A stretch of 64,000 bases of DNA from the NCBI GenBank assembly GCA_030248215.1, contig JASANG010001546.1:248001-312000 (forward strand), in the 5' to 3' direction. The translations under genes and the position numbers were made by a program. The notes under the pieces were generated by a model. It was not told the origin of the DNA, made no database searches, and was given only the letters and a program-made list of their open reading frames with translations. Of the stretch, positions 36,001-51,000 are shown in pieces. Source of the DNA: Enoplolaimus lenunculus. Lineage: Eukaryota > Nematoda > Enoplea > Enoplida > Thoracostomopsidae. Numbering within the stretch: position 1 is the stretch's first letter; every line of letters starts with the position of its first letter.

Positions 36001-39000
36001 ACTATATTGCAGTCCGACAGAAAACCGTTCCGCCCCTGATCTTTACATAAGCCAAAGTTTGTTAATAAGCTTAACATTGGCTTTATCAATGTTAACGGTG
36101 TTAACTTGTATTTGTCATATAACCACCCACACTGTTAACATTATTTGGTTTTTTGTTATTAATTGTGTAATCCTTTGATTTATATACATTTTCTGTAGTT
36201 TTTCCGAGTGGTCTAGCCTAATTTCTTGCAGTTATGCGTCGTTCACAATAATTTTGTCAACGGTGCCACAAAATATACTATAGCCCAGGGTTATCACGTG
36301 CTCGTTTTGAGTATGACCTCGTGATAGCCCTGGGCCATAGTATATTTTGTGGCACCATTGACAAAATTGTTGTGAACGGCGCAATAAGATCAGGGGTGGA
36401 GCCACGGTTTCGTTTTGAGAAGCGACACCGTCAGGTAAATATTTATTGTCCAAGTTGTTTACTTCTTGTCTCGCACAAGATTTCAGGAGGGGGTATACAC
36501 TTTGCTATCTGGTCCTTTGTATGAGTACCCTGGTTACGGAAGTTGAATTAAATCCAAGAAATGCATGAAAAATACTGATTGGTTAATTTTTTGGGTCTCA
36601 AACGGGGTTTAGGAGCACAAATAATGAATTGTTTAAGCATTTAAATTTGAGTATGAAATTATCAGTGAATGACGTTAAAAAATAGCCATATTTAAATTTT
36701 TTTATTTAATCATTTTCAGGCAAAAGCCAGCTACGGGTGATAACTATTCACCAATCAGTAGCATAGTTACCATTGAAATGAGGTCAAATCCTCGCATAAA
36801 AGCCGTATAAGTGATATTCTCAGCAGTTATCCAATCCGATTAGTTTACTCACAGGATGACGTCTATTTGCTCGAAACTACATTTACATTTTATGCTTGGA
36901 TAAAAGTCTAACAATATAGGAAATGCAAGTCTAAATCACAAATATCTCTAGCGTTGTTCGTAGTTTCTGGTCTAAACTACCGGTCTTTAAGACCCATTAG
37001 CGAGCGGTTTGGTCAATAGTTGGTGATAAGCTTGCATATTAGCATTGGGAATCATACGAATTTTGCTAGAATTAAAGTTTATGATGGTCTAAGCTTTCAC
37101 AGAGACGTGTAGCTAAGATTTAAATATATTTCGATAGGGGGATATACTGCAAAAAATGGTGTGTCAAATTGACTCTCTCGGAAATAGGCTTTTCTCTGAC
37201 TACACAAACTGAATCAAAATTCGACTCCGCCAGAGTGAAATTGAGTCGAATTTGACTCACCAGAGCCTATTTCAGAGAGAGTCAATTTGACTCACCATTT
37301 TTTGCACTGTGGGAGGTTGGAAACATGTAAGAAAAGTTTCCTTTTGTATTATATAAATTTTTCAAAATGAATATTTTCTAGGTCAGTCTGTGAAATTTTT
37401 GTGCCCCTCCTAGAAAACATTTTGCTGAAATTGTGTTTGGCTTCTCGATCGCAATTTGTATATCGCTCAACGCCTTGTCAGAAATTTTGGGATCTGCCCC
37501 TATTAGCGTAGTGCTATACATGTCAGTGCGGCACCGTCCGTCGCCGTCCGGTGCCGTGCGTCCCGTCTGTCACTACGCGGTATCATAGGTTAGTAATTTG
37601 CGTACGATACCACACGGTGACGCAACGCACGGCGACGGAAGGCGACGCACAGGTGATGCAGGGTGACGGACGGCGCTGGACGAATGACGGACGGCGCTGC
37701 ACGGATGACGGACGGCGCCGGACGTTATCAAAAATCATAACACCTCCATTATTCTTGGGATAACGATCGATCCGTTTGAGTACTGGAAACAAAGTATACA
37801 GTTGACACGTGAAATTTTAAATCAAATTTGCCAGTTTTGTTAAAACCCGATATTTCAGTCCACTTTCCGCCTGGATCTCAACAAAATGACGTTGGTCAAA
37901 AAAATTCGCTGTTCAGAATCCGGCTTTAGCCGCACAAATGAACTATTTCACAATATTTTTTTGCGAAATCATTAAATCACTTTGCTAAAATTCTAAAATT
38001 AACATTTAGACTGATAAATATAGTTGTTTTTCAAAATTATGAATAAATTATTTATGGAATGACCATTTTACATAGGTGACCGCATTTGTGGTTTGTGTAA
38101 TTTTCATAAATCACGTTTTTATAAGTTGTTCCAGCGTACAATGGCTACTGAGAACCAGCACACTATATAGATTGATAGATATACATATATTGAAAAAATA
38201 CCGGAATTATTACCGGAACCGGATAGTGAAAAATAGCGGATTTACCTACCGGAACCGGAATTCCGGAATTTACTAAAAATGCGCTTTCAAACTGTAAAGT
38301 TTCAGAACACAAAATCTATCCTGTCCCACGACAAAATCCCGCATCCGCCACTGCGATCAGTGCGTAAAATGACACAAATTATGTTTTGGTTTAACCTATG
38401 AGGAGTCCCGGCTCCAATCCCAGGACCGTGGGTCAAAAGGTCGTTCGAGATCCATTCCAATTAGGAATGTAAAAAATATTTTTTAATTTTAAAAATTGAT
38501 TTATAACTCAATTTCACAAATTTTCAAAATAAACAATATTCATAAATTATTTTAATTGTTTTTGAAATTACGCGTTATATAAGCCTACGGTTGTATAAAT
38601 GACGTATATACGTAGAGGTACGTACCCTCGGACGTCCCTAAATAGGTTAGAGAGGTTATTTTTCACAGGTTTTAAAATTAGGTTATAACAGGTCAAAGAC
38701 AACAATGTTTTGAAGTTTTCAAATCTTGACTACGCCGCTACAGGTAGCAAACAGATTTATAATTAGCATTAAGTTTACGCATCGCTATTTTATATTTCAT
38801 TCATCTGAAATACATTTTACTTAAAATCTATGAAATCAATAGAAAAAATTAGTCTTATTGAGAAACAAGTATTTGAAAAATTATAAATTCTTCAGCCCAT
38901 GTAAAGATCAGGGGCGGAACGTTTTTCACCGGGACTGGAATAGAGTAAGCTTAAGCTTTGGACTAAATTTTTTGCTTGACTTAGGCTTAGGTTTAGGCTT

Positions 39001-42000
39001 AGGAATATGCTCATTATTACGCTTAGACTAGGGCTTAGGCGTAGTCTTAGGCTTAGGCTTAGGAATATGCTTATAACACTGTTCCGCTCCTGTTCTTAAC
39101 ATTAGCGAAACATTCTAATTTCTTGCTCCTGACAATCCAAAATATACGACCCAACCTCTCAAAAGCTTTTTTATTCTAAATTTTTACCATTTAGCACATT
39201 TCAACTAAGAATAAAAATTTTTCTCATACGGAAATATTATTTAAAACATTTTGCTTGCGTTTTATTTTGAATATCATCTTCGAGTGTATTTTTAAATTTT
39301 TGAACCAAAAGGTAACAGCTACAAAATTTAGGCTTTGCTTGGAATATTTGGACAAATCATATTCCAACAAATATTCAAAATTTCGAAACTCACCATTCGC
39401 TGGTTTAATACTTTGAAACCCTATCACCAACTGACTTGGTGCCACTCATATTTGAGAATACAAGCCGTTAAAAGTAATCATTAAGTGCCGATGCGTTCAG
39501 AATTAGGAAACTCATAGTTTTAGGTTAAATAATTAATTCTTTTGCCAGATGTAATTTTCGGACATCTGCTAACTATGGTGACCAGATGACCTAGTTATCT
39601 AAACAGGCATTGTCTGGTTCACCAATGCTGATGTAACCTGATTTTAACCAGCTGCACTACAATCAAGTGCACATATATAACTTTTGGAGGTGCTATATAT
39701 GTATATACGTATAAAATATATGATATATATTATATATTATATATTATATATACATATATATTAGTTAAAATTAACATTAATGAAAATTTCATTTTAAGCA
39801 TTTTTCACAGTAACTCGCGATGTAATTTACAATTTTGAGTCAAAAACATTTGTCAAATTTTGAATTTTGGAAATTAAGACTGTGTCAAAATCCGAATTTC
39901 AGATCGGATACTTAATTTCAATTCAAAAATACCCTACTGTGTAGCATGCAAAAGGTTTCCAAACTTCTCTTACCCTAAAACTTAAGCCTAAACTGTAACT
40001 TTCAGTGAGTTAATTTTAACTCAGAATGAGTTGATCCCACTCAGATATCTGAGCTCTGAGTTAGGTCTTTCAGAACTCAAAATTCTGAATTGATTGAACT
40101 CATTCTGAGTTAATTCATTAATTAACTAACCTAAAATTAAATCAGCTCAGAGTGAGTTAATGTTTACTGTTATTAACTCAGAAATAACAAGAAATAACCT
40201 CGTTTCCCTCTGGTTTGATTAATCAACTGATCAGAATTTACAGTGTTAGCCGTAGCGTAAAGCTTAAACTTCATGTTATACCAAAATTTGAAAATCTTGA
40301 AAAATGTAGGGCGGATAGCCCAAAAACCGCATGCCATATGACGGTCATACACAAATTCAAGCAAGCTTGACATTTAGCAAATGAAAATTATCATTTGTGT
40401 ATCACTGTAGGGTTTTTAAACAAAATGGTCCACACGACCGACGTTCACAGGTTTACCCAAAGTCAAGGACCACACCGGGACTCGAACCTCGGGTCTCTAA
40501 ATTTCGAGTCAAACATGCTATCACTATACCATGGCGTCGATTGCAACAATTTTATATTCCGCTATTTGTGCCCATCAGGGTACAACCGGAGGTCTGCCTC
40601 CGGCTCCGGCAGAAAATCGGCCTCCGGCTCTGGTAGAATCGTTGCCGGAGGTTCCGGCAATTTCGGTTGTAAAATTTTGCATAATTTTGCTAAATTTATC
40701 TGTTTAGCGCGTTTCCATTGACTTTTGTCACCATTTTCAGGAAAGAGTTGCCGATATTTGGCGGAAAATTTGCTTGAAATCAATCAACTTTAACAACGTT
40801 TTGCAGATATTGGTTAAAATTAACTAAGCATCATTTATACTACTTAATTTCGCCTCACCTAATGCTCCGTGAAGTTTCGTTGACCTCCGGTTCCGGTATT
40901 TTTCACCTCCGGTTGCACCTTGGTGCACATATATGGCAATCTATGATTTACATTCATTTACCGTCCACATATGCCGACAAGGGCCACAATTTTAAGATTT
41001 TGGAGACATTCCCTATTAATTCTATATCCAAGCGGTGCCCGTGACCTTTAGAGATCAACTATCTGATGAGTATCAAATATCGCAGACAGACTCCTGACTA
41101 AATAAGTTGACCTTCGCAATAAATATATAGAATCAGCATACGTCTTCGACTACTGTCATGCAGCCTAACCTTGAATATGCTTCTCAGAAGAATTAAAGGG
41201 GGCCCCACCCAGCCCGTCCCCCCGGAGAAATCAAAACCAAAATTTTGTATCAAGATTTAGTACTAAAATTGTGTTTGGCTTTTCGTTCGCTTGCATCTCG
41301 GTTAGCATAGTAGAACTCGATACCGTCAGACATTTCTGGATCAGCCACTGCAGCCAATATGAGATAAAGGGTAGCAAAGCGATATAATTAACAATCGAGG
41401 AATACATAAAACCATACTTAAACAATGCAAGCAAGATTTGGTGACGTCCAAGATAAAACCGTGTTTAATTCCATACGAGGTCACATCAAATAAAAGCTAG
41501 CTACCAATCGAACGCGGAATAAGCCATGGTGTGCGTGTGCTGTAGCTTGATTGAGTCAAACGAAATATATTCAGCAAACCGGAACACAAGCATTTGACAC
41601 AGTTTTGTCTGACATGATTGTAGTGGAGTTGAGAAACAAAAACGGTTCATTTTTCAACGCTGGAGAGTTGATTTTGGTTGTTTGGACGATTTGAACTATT
41701 AGGGGGGTGTATTAGAGTTTACGACGCGGAATATGCGAACGATTTATAGTCCCAATTTTGTAGTTTTTGGGCTTTTAAATAACTTTTCAGAATCATCTGT
41801 ATATTTTGTTTTACTGAAGTTATATGAATATTGAGCGATGGAAAGAGTCTAGGATCCGTAAATCAGTAGGAGCATGTATCCCTAATAAAATTCCAAAAAC
41901 GAGCAGACTCCAAAATATCGTAATTAGAGTCCAAAAATGTCAATTATCCTAATTGAATTATATAAATCGGTTCTGAATCAAATCAAAGCTCAGTATGAAT

Positions 42001-45000
42001 TTTGATTACTCAAAATATATATTACCTATATTCATAGCAGTTCACCCCCCGTCTTATTTTGGTCATAGCCGCCTGATTCCGCTAGCGTTCGTGGATATTT
42101 TGCGTTATTTGGTGACAGGAATTGGCACCCACCTAAAAGATATATAACTGAATGCTGTTCTAGGCTGCGAATATTTAGTAGAATCTAAAATTATACTAAA
42201 TCTTTGTAGATAATATAACTGCAGACAAATAGGGACATTGAGCATCAAAGCTCGTATATCTCAATATTTTTTCATACTTTCAACACTGCATATATGAGAA
42301 CAAAAATTTGCACGTGTGAATAAAGCTTTAAAACATTCAGTGTTCGGTGTAATTAATCTTATTCCATCCAAAAATTTCACAAGGAATTTAAATACCAAAC
42401 CACGTTTACAATAGATCACCCAGTCCTATTTCATATACACTTTCCCTTTGGAAATTTTCAAACTTTGGCATAAAACTTATGGTCCATGTAACTTTAAGGA
42501 GCGTCCAGGTTTCTGGTGGGCATATCAAAGAGTGGGTTTAGATTCTAGATTACTTTTTTCTTAGACTTAGGCTTAGGCTTAGGAACTCATTTTGGCAACG
42601 CTTAGGCTTAGTCGTAGGCTTAGGAACACGCTTAATCTACTGTTACGCCCATTAAGTAACATTGGACCATATTATTGTTAGGCGTAGGCTGACGTTTCAA
42701 CTTAGGCTTTAGGCTTAAGCTTAAGCTTAAAATTTGGCCTAATGCGGGGTTCATGTTTATAACTTGGGCAGCCTGGAACACGTTTTGTTCCTATGACTAT
42801 AGCTGGTAACATTTTGTCGGACCGTTTATCCGCTATCAGATTCAAAAAATTTGAATTCTCTGCTAACCTGATCCGACATCTTCTGTTTGTACTGCAGTAT
42901 CATATGATATTCCAAATATGGTCTGTGAGTATCATATGATATGTTTCAAAATGTCTGCAAAGTTGTGGTAAACTAGCTTGATTTTCCTGTAGAATGTCAT
43001 ATGATACTAAAATTTGAAATTTGAATTATTTGTACTTAGGAATATATTTTGGGGAAAATTCAGCGAGAACCAGAAACGTAGAATCTAAGTCAACTTTCGA
43101 AACCATTTAATGCTGCATTATCTGACTTTTTACTGTTTTATTAGCGCGCACAAATTCCATTGTCCTGCATAATATCATATAATTTTTAGTAGAATTTTGG
43201 AATATCAGATGATATTCACATAAATGTCCCGCAGTACCATATGGCAAACAGCTATTTGTATACGATGATCGCGTGAGAGCAGTGATTTCTAAGTCAATGT
43301 AATGTGACATTCACATTTGGTCTACATAACCGCTATTCAGATCACAAAATTTTATGTTGACGTCGAATCAACTTGGACAAAACGTGCTCCAAGCTGCCTC
43401 AATTATAGCGTGAACCCCGCATAAGCTTGTGAAGTGGAAATGTCCAGTTATCCAGATGTTTCTTATTTTCAATACGTCATTGAATCCGGATATCTCTATA
43501 TGGATACGGCGTATATTAATGAAGTTCTGTTAGAAGATTACAATTATTTTGTCTTTATACACAACCCATTACAATCACGCAGCTGTGGTCCAAAAATCTA
43601 ATAGAAGCGTAATTAATGCATGGATTATCACTGGATTAATAAATACGTTTAGCTATGGAACATATATAGTTTTAAAATTGGGCCCGTAGCCAAAAGGGGA
43701 CCAGGAGAGAGGGGCTGAGCCCCCCCACTGGAAAAATTTTGTCCCTCCTAGAAAATTTTCAACCTTCTTTGTAACTCATTGAAAACCCTTGAATGCTCCT
43801 CCTAAAAACATTTTGGGCCTCCCCTTCGGGCAAGGTGAGCTGGCTACGGGCGTGTTTAAAATGTCATTAGGGGCGTAGGAGATATATCTGTCTCGAAGAA
43901 GTATAATTTAAATTTGAATCCGCATTTCGAAAGTTTTTGCTTTGAAAATTTACGGAGTGGCCGTTCAGGGGCGGATGTACCATGAGAGGGAAGTCGCTAT
44001 CACATGAATACCCCAAAATTAAGCTATAATGGCACAATGATTGACACCGCATAATATGCAATGGTTCGCATCGATTCTAACCCCCTCTCTAAATAAAGGG
44101 GGTTGGGCAAAAACGCAACGCGTGCCGGGTACATTGTTTTCTACACGGAATGTACCCAGTTGTACACTCGTGTAAATAGCGATTATCCACTATTGGTTGT
44201 ACGAATGATTAGACAATTTCACGAGCGAACCGAACGAGAAGCTGAACGCAATTTTAGTGCTGCTTGTGATCGCTAATTTTGGATTTGATTCCTGATCAAA
44301 ATATCAAGTGCCCGATGCTAAATTCGCCGGTGACTGTAAGACAATTTGTATTAAAATTAAAAACAAATCAAAGCTTCCGCTGTCTGTATAAAAGGGTTGC
44401 ATATATATTTCAATGTGTACAAGTGTAAAATTTTAGCCTGTCGGTACAATTTGTTTGAATTACTGCAATAAACGCGTGTTTAATGAGGCCAAAATATTTT
44501 GTCCGCCGCATTTACTCGGGAAATTGAGAAATGAAAAATAATTTTGGTCACAAGGAAATTGATGAAAAAAACACAATTTTGATCACAAAATTTGGTAATT
44601 TTATCAAATTTTCAAAAGGAAATTGTCTCATTTTTGAGTATTATGTCAATTTTTGGTTGTATTTGAACGCGTTTTAATTGTTTTTATGTTATGGTTGTAA
44701 AAATAGTATTTTTCGTTAATATATACATATATTTACATATATTATATACATATATTCAAATCTAATTATATATGATTTGAGCAGTTTAATAATGCAATAT
44801 TTGAGCAATTTTGTATCGTAAATTCTTAATTCGACCTGCGGTTGAACATATTATTGCATTTTAGTGCAATTTTAAAATCTGAAAATTTTTTCTAATTCCT
44901 GTTTGCTAAACTATTTCATGAGCCAAAACAGCATAAATGACTGTAGTTACAGCTCCTGAGACTAAAATATTTGAAAGTCGAAACAAATTTCTCACAGACG

Positions 45001-48000
45001 CAAATTAAATTTGGCATTTAGCCAAATTCTACTTAAAAACACTCGGTTGAGCCCTCGTTTTATTCTACAGCCATGTGTCTAAACACACTTTTTTTACTCA
45101 ATCGTAAAGGCATTTAGTTCGGTTCGTTTATAAAGCCAAAACGTAAGCCAGTTAAGTATTTATTCAATCTATTTGCAATTGACCTAAAATTTCAACTCAA
45201 ACAACGCCACGAATGCTAAATAAATTTGCTTAGACAAGTAGGCTGCTGTATGATATTTGCCTAATGTAAAACGCGTTCTGCGCTCTCATTCTTAATGGTT
45301 ACATTTTATCAGCTGTATTTGCAGGACAGTGTTATGCAGTTTTGCGCTTATCGAAATATTGGAGGTTTTCAGCGCAAATATATACATATATAGACATATT
45401 TATTATATACATATATAGACATATATTATATATACATACATATATATCAGGGTTCAACCGCAATTTCTGTTCCTGCCGGAATTCCTGCAAAAAATCAATT
45501 TCGGTTCCTGTTCCTGTTCCTGCATTCAGAGATGCAGGAACGGAAATTTCAACGGTTTTGTGGCAAATTATTCAAATTTGAATATTGGAAACTTTGTCTT
45601 TCAAAAAATTGTAGTTCGAAACGAATGTTTTTGCAAGTAGTTCAATTTTGATAATAAACTGGTTCTGATGTGTTTTCGTAAAAACTTGGTGATGAAATAG
45701 CTGAATATTTGCATTTTTTGGCAAGTTTTCTAAAAAGTCCAATAATATTTCTCAGTCATGAAAATTATTCCATATTCTGGTTCCTGTTCCTGGTCCGGTT
45801 TCTGCAAAAAATCAATTCCTGTTCCGGTAAAATTTGGTTCCTGTTGGAAATATTTATTTATTTATTTATTTATTTATGTATATACATAATTTGCGGAAAT
45901 TGCAATTTGAACACTGTTTAACGACGAATAAAGGATTTTCTGGTTGAAAAATCCAAGAACTGAAGGGTTTAGTCCATGTTGAAAATTGTGTTCTCAAGCG
46001 AAAGGCCGCATCAGACCGTAGAAAAACGTTTATGCGATTAAATTTGAGCCCTTAGGCCAATTTTGAATCTGTTAATTATCGAGATGTTTCAAAAAAGACA
46101 TTGTTTAAAATCTATTTCGATCATTGCTTGCTTTACTTTATTAATGCCATTATGTAAATTTATCCAGGAGGGCAAAGATTCCGGTACGTTCAGCATCCTT
46201 GCCAAAAATCCCTTCGGATTAGATTAAAAATAGCGTTATTTTGTCATTGAAACGAGACGTCATGTGTTTGTGCTTAAATTTTTTTCAAAATCCCTAAGTT
46301 TTGGGGACCATGTGGAGCTCAAAGTCCATAATAGTTGAAACGCAAATAAATACTCGCACGCGAAAAAGCTAAACGCAATCCTTGTATTCAATTGCGAAAA
46401 AAAATTTAATTTCGTTGGGATCTGGCGCGGGGGGATCGATCTCGGGATCCCCTCCAGATCCGTCGTTGGGCTTGCCTTTTAATGCCGGGTATTTTCAGCC
46501 CAATCCCGCTCCCACCGGGGGTCCAGGAATGGCGCTAAGGATGGCTCTGAGGGTATTCTTTCATTGACGATTTATTTACAGTTGTATAGCTACCAGATGA
46601 AACGCTACTTTTAAATTGGGGTTTCGCAGTTTGCATACCACAGTTGCAATAATTTATGAAACATTTTTGCATGTTTTGACGCTTTGATCGCGTGTCGCTG
46701 AATTTTTTCGCACCTGAACTTTAAAGTTTTTAAATTTTCAATTGTTTCCTCTCAAATATTCGAATTCGAAGCCGCATACTTAATTTTTTAATCTGTTTTT
46801 TAACATTTTTAATTGAGCTGGTATATATCAAAATTCTCAACGGACTACAGTAGTTGCGGACCTACGAAAGTTTGATGAGAACATTTTAAAAATTATTAAT
46901 CCTCAGCGTTCGTAGCATCCATATAATAATTGCTGGGAAACGTTTTAAAATAGAGTTGTTTTTTCGGAAAAAATTGTGAGCCGAAAAAATGAATTTTTTT
47001 CCATTTTTTCAAAAAAAGCAGAAAAAATGGAAAAAACATTTTGTCTGGTAATTGTTTTCTGACCAACAACCCAGGTTACAAATATGATATACCACAAGTT
47101 ACAATTTTAAAAACAATGGCACTACTGTTGTACCTATAGGGTCCAGATAATTTTTGATGACGTTAAAAACCAACCGACATCAGTCTCTGTTTTATGTCCG
47201 GTTCCGTTCGTCACCGCATAGAGTCAATGATCCGAAAGGGGCGATGGCAGCTCAGCCTCCCTGGATAAGTTTTAACTTCACCTTTGAACGTGAATTATTT
47301 TAACTGCAGGCACCTCTTAAAATTGGATCAGGGACGGCCATGAGAAGCTCAAATAGGCAAAATTTTTCAAAATCCGACCACTTTTGGGCAAACGCGGGTT
47401 GAGGGGGTAACCGAAAAAACCCAAATTGCTTTTCCCTACCTCCAGTCGTCGGAAATGGATACGGGCACTCCACGGCACACCATTAACAATTATTTTGTGG
47501 CGCAACGCTAAGATTCAGTGGGATTATCTGAACCCGAACTATAAGTTGTGATCCTTAAATATTTGTAATAATCGTAGCGACAGATTTAGTTCTAACACTA
47601 TTTTAATTGCGGTTCCGTATCCGGTTAGCCACGGTACGTTTGCTGGCTCGCAGTCCGATCAACATAAGAAGACGAAAAAAATTTGAACAGGAATCATGTA
47701 TAGATTACGTATAATTTGCAAAATCTCGGATAAATATTCAGGATGGGGGTGCATTTTTTTACAAGGACAACCCATTTCCGGTGTTTCATAGCAGCCGGTG
47801 CATAAATTCGGTTCGACCGATCAATCTTTAAACTGGCTGCAACTCATTTTTTGCCAAACCGCTAAACAAAATTTGCTAAACTTTCATTTTCCAATCGTTA
47901 GACTCATCTGAGTTTCTGCGTTTAGTCGAAGTACAACTCGAATCCTGGCACGTGCGTTTTTCCGCGATCTATTGTCTCGCTGCCATTAGAAACTATATTA

Positions 48001-51000
48001 TGATTGAGGTATTATTAAAGTTTTAGACGAAATTGATTTTAGGAATTTATCAACAATATTTTCGAGTTTAAAAAAACTATTTTTTATTAAGAAACTTTTA
48101 TTTCTCAAATTCAATATTTTGAACAATTAATGACTGATGGAAAATCTTAGCATTGTAAACAGGCAAAAATTATGATATCAACAAAAAAGAACAATTTTAA
48201 CAATTAATTGATTTTAGGAATTTATCAGCAATATTTTCGATTTAAAAAACTATTTTTTATTAAGAAACTTTTATTTGTATATATTTTTGACTTTTATGAA
48301 TTTTAAGAATTTGAGCAATTAATGACTAATGAAAAATCTAAGTATTGTGAACAGGCAAAATTATATTAACAAAAAACGATTTTAAGAATTAGGAGAGGCG
48401 CCAGCTGCAGGAGCTGTAAATCTTGGGGTTTCATCAAACCATTTTTATATAGACACGCAGGGCTGGAGCAGCCGCCCCCATTCCCCGATTTGGAGGGCCC
48501 CCACCCCTAAAGGGGCCCCCACCCTAACCGCTTGAAGCAAAAACCGCTTAAGTTTTAAAATGCGTCTGCCTTCCCGCTCGCTTTGCTCGCGAGTTTGGAA
48601 GCCCCCACCCTGGAATTTGGCGGGAGCCCCCACCCCTGTCTCTCCGGTATTGTAGACACGTAATTAAAAAAATTCCAAATTATCAATTTAATTTAAAAAT
48701 TTGCTTCAGTAGAATGTACTTGTACATTGAAACCTGTATTCTGGTGATACCCAAAGCTGAAAATTCTATCTCCAAATCCTGGTAACGGCTGTCTAGACTT
48801 CCCCACACAGCAACAGAATGCAGGCTTAGGTTTAGTAGAATGCTTTCGTAAGCCTAAGCCTAAAATTTTTGCACGAAATCTTTACCTAGCTTGAGCTTAA
48901 ACCGAAGCATTTACCTATAATCTGACGCGGACGGTGTATCAAGAGTAAAATATTAATTTTATTCTGGAACAAGGAAAGCCTCGAAATATCGTAGGGCCAA
49001 ATTATAGAAAATGGCCGGAACAGTAGTACAAGCATATTCCTAAGCCTTAGCCTAAGCCTAAGCAGAAAATTAGTCTAAAGCTTAAGTTTATATGATATTA
49101 CAGCCCGGCAAACCGCCCATAACCCTATAGTACAGAAAATAATTTAACATGTACCGTTAATAAGACCGACCACCACAAACCCACATCTTCACAAACAACA
49201 CCAACAGACCGAAATTGAATTGATAATAAAGAAATTGTGTGTCTGTGACAGCAACTCTGATGATATTAAGTGTACCGTTGGGACCTGTTTTAGTTGGTAC
49301 TCGGGTACCCAGCGCGCAAGGGGCGTTGGGATATATTCTTGTTGAAATTTCTAAAGATACGAGTAAAGGCACTTATACACACCTTTAGCATAATATAGAC
49401 TGATTTTAGAATTTCTAAAAAATTACCTAACTCACTCGGATCGTCAGTGTAAAATTTAAAGTTTTCCATTTCCTTAAAATCCAATTTTGACTGCACATTT
49501 CGGACTGGACCGGAAATTAAATTTTTGCCTCGAAACTCACAAGCAGTTTTAAGACAATTCCTTTTGAGTAAAACTGTCACCAAAATATGATCGAAAAGCG
49601 TCGTCAAGTCTGACTGTTGTGTCAGTTTGAGAAATTGACAAAATTGGTTTTGAAATACTGGAAACATTTAAATAATTTTAAATTTTAAAATTGTTTTGAA
49701 CAAAAAATGCCGCTGCAGATTGTTTTTAAAATTTAATTTCAATGATTGGTCAAATGTTTGAAGCGATGACCCCAAATGTTAATGTGAAATGCCACGAAAG
49801 CTGAAGAAATGTGGCCATATAGTTTGCTATATAAATACAACTAGTCAGCCGGCTTTGCGCAATACGCAAATGTTAGCGAATAAACAGCAATATGTATGAA
49901 AATTTTTTTCACAGAACAATCACTTTTCAGTTCTAAGAAAATATTGTAAACAAAGTAATGCTGGAAAGTTGCCCAAAAATACGTAAGTGGGGCATTCCAG
50001 CTTTAAGATATAGATATATCATTATTTTCACAAGCGTTTGCAAGCGAAAGAGACAAATTTCATTTTAGTGTTAAAAACCAAAAATTTACTGTTAAAATTG
50101 AAGATTTTAAAATTTTGAGAGACGCCGTAGGGGTGAATTGCTTATCCTATTCGAGGGTACACGGCGCTATGCACAGCATTGGTTAATATTATTTATCAAA
50201 CAATTTCAATATCTTGGTTATTTACGTATTTTGCCAGTTTATGATTGTTTCCTGGCCAACAACTGAACATATTCTGTGTTGAAAAGAATGTACCAGCGCT
50301 GGTTGTGTTTTTTCATTTACTCGACTTCATAGAAACTATCAAAATCGAAGTTAAAATTCACAGAAAAAATGGTTGAAGGCGTAGGCTTGGAATAGGATTA
50401 TTAAAGCCTAAACCTAAACCTTTGCCTAAGTTCATCCTAAGCCAAACCCAAGTTTAAGCTTACGTTTAACCCTTAATCTTTACTGTGGTTGAAAGTGAAC
50501 AAGAGCAAAGTTTTTGATTCATTTCAACTCGAAGTTTTGCGTTAACAATTCAATGTTTACTGCAAATTGCTGTGTGTCAGAATGATACCACATCTCATTG
50601 AATTTTCGAGGTGAAAACTGGTAAATACGGACACTTGAAACAATTAGCAATAAAAAAGTAATTCCCGTTTGCAACAAAATCACCACTTTAGCTACCGACT
50701 TTTCGCGGAATGTAAAGCCAACAACAGTTTAAAGAAAACCCCAAATATATGGAGCCACAACAAACAATTATTTAAAAAAAGCGGCTGTACGCAAATCGCC
50801 GCTTTACACCGCTGGCAAATCCAACGGGGCACCTGCCAAAGTTTGACCCTTGAGCAGGAATCGAAACCAAAATTTTGTATTAAGATTTAGTGCTAAAATT
50901 GCGTTTGTCTTCTCGCTCGCTTTGGTTGCAATGTTTTTAGCATTCCATTCAGCGCGGCCCCAAGCTGAAATTTCAGCTTCCGCCACTGCGTCAGCGACAA

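Noticed and set aside
37551-37792. Frames rich in RRPSS or GDGRRWTNDGRR repeats
   Set aside because: They follow the CGTCCG/GACGG tandem repeats of a family J element and have no start context, splice sites or domain.
40460-40545. Candidate tRNA gene on the minus strand
   Set aside because: A good B box is present but the acceptor and anticodon stems do not pair, and a related copy at 26286 shares non-tRNA flanks.
49290-49667. 125-codon minus-strand frame
   Set aside because: No recognisable domain, AT-rich codons throughout, no acceptor or donor that would join it to other exons.
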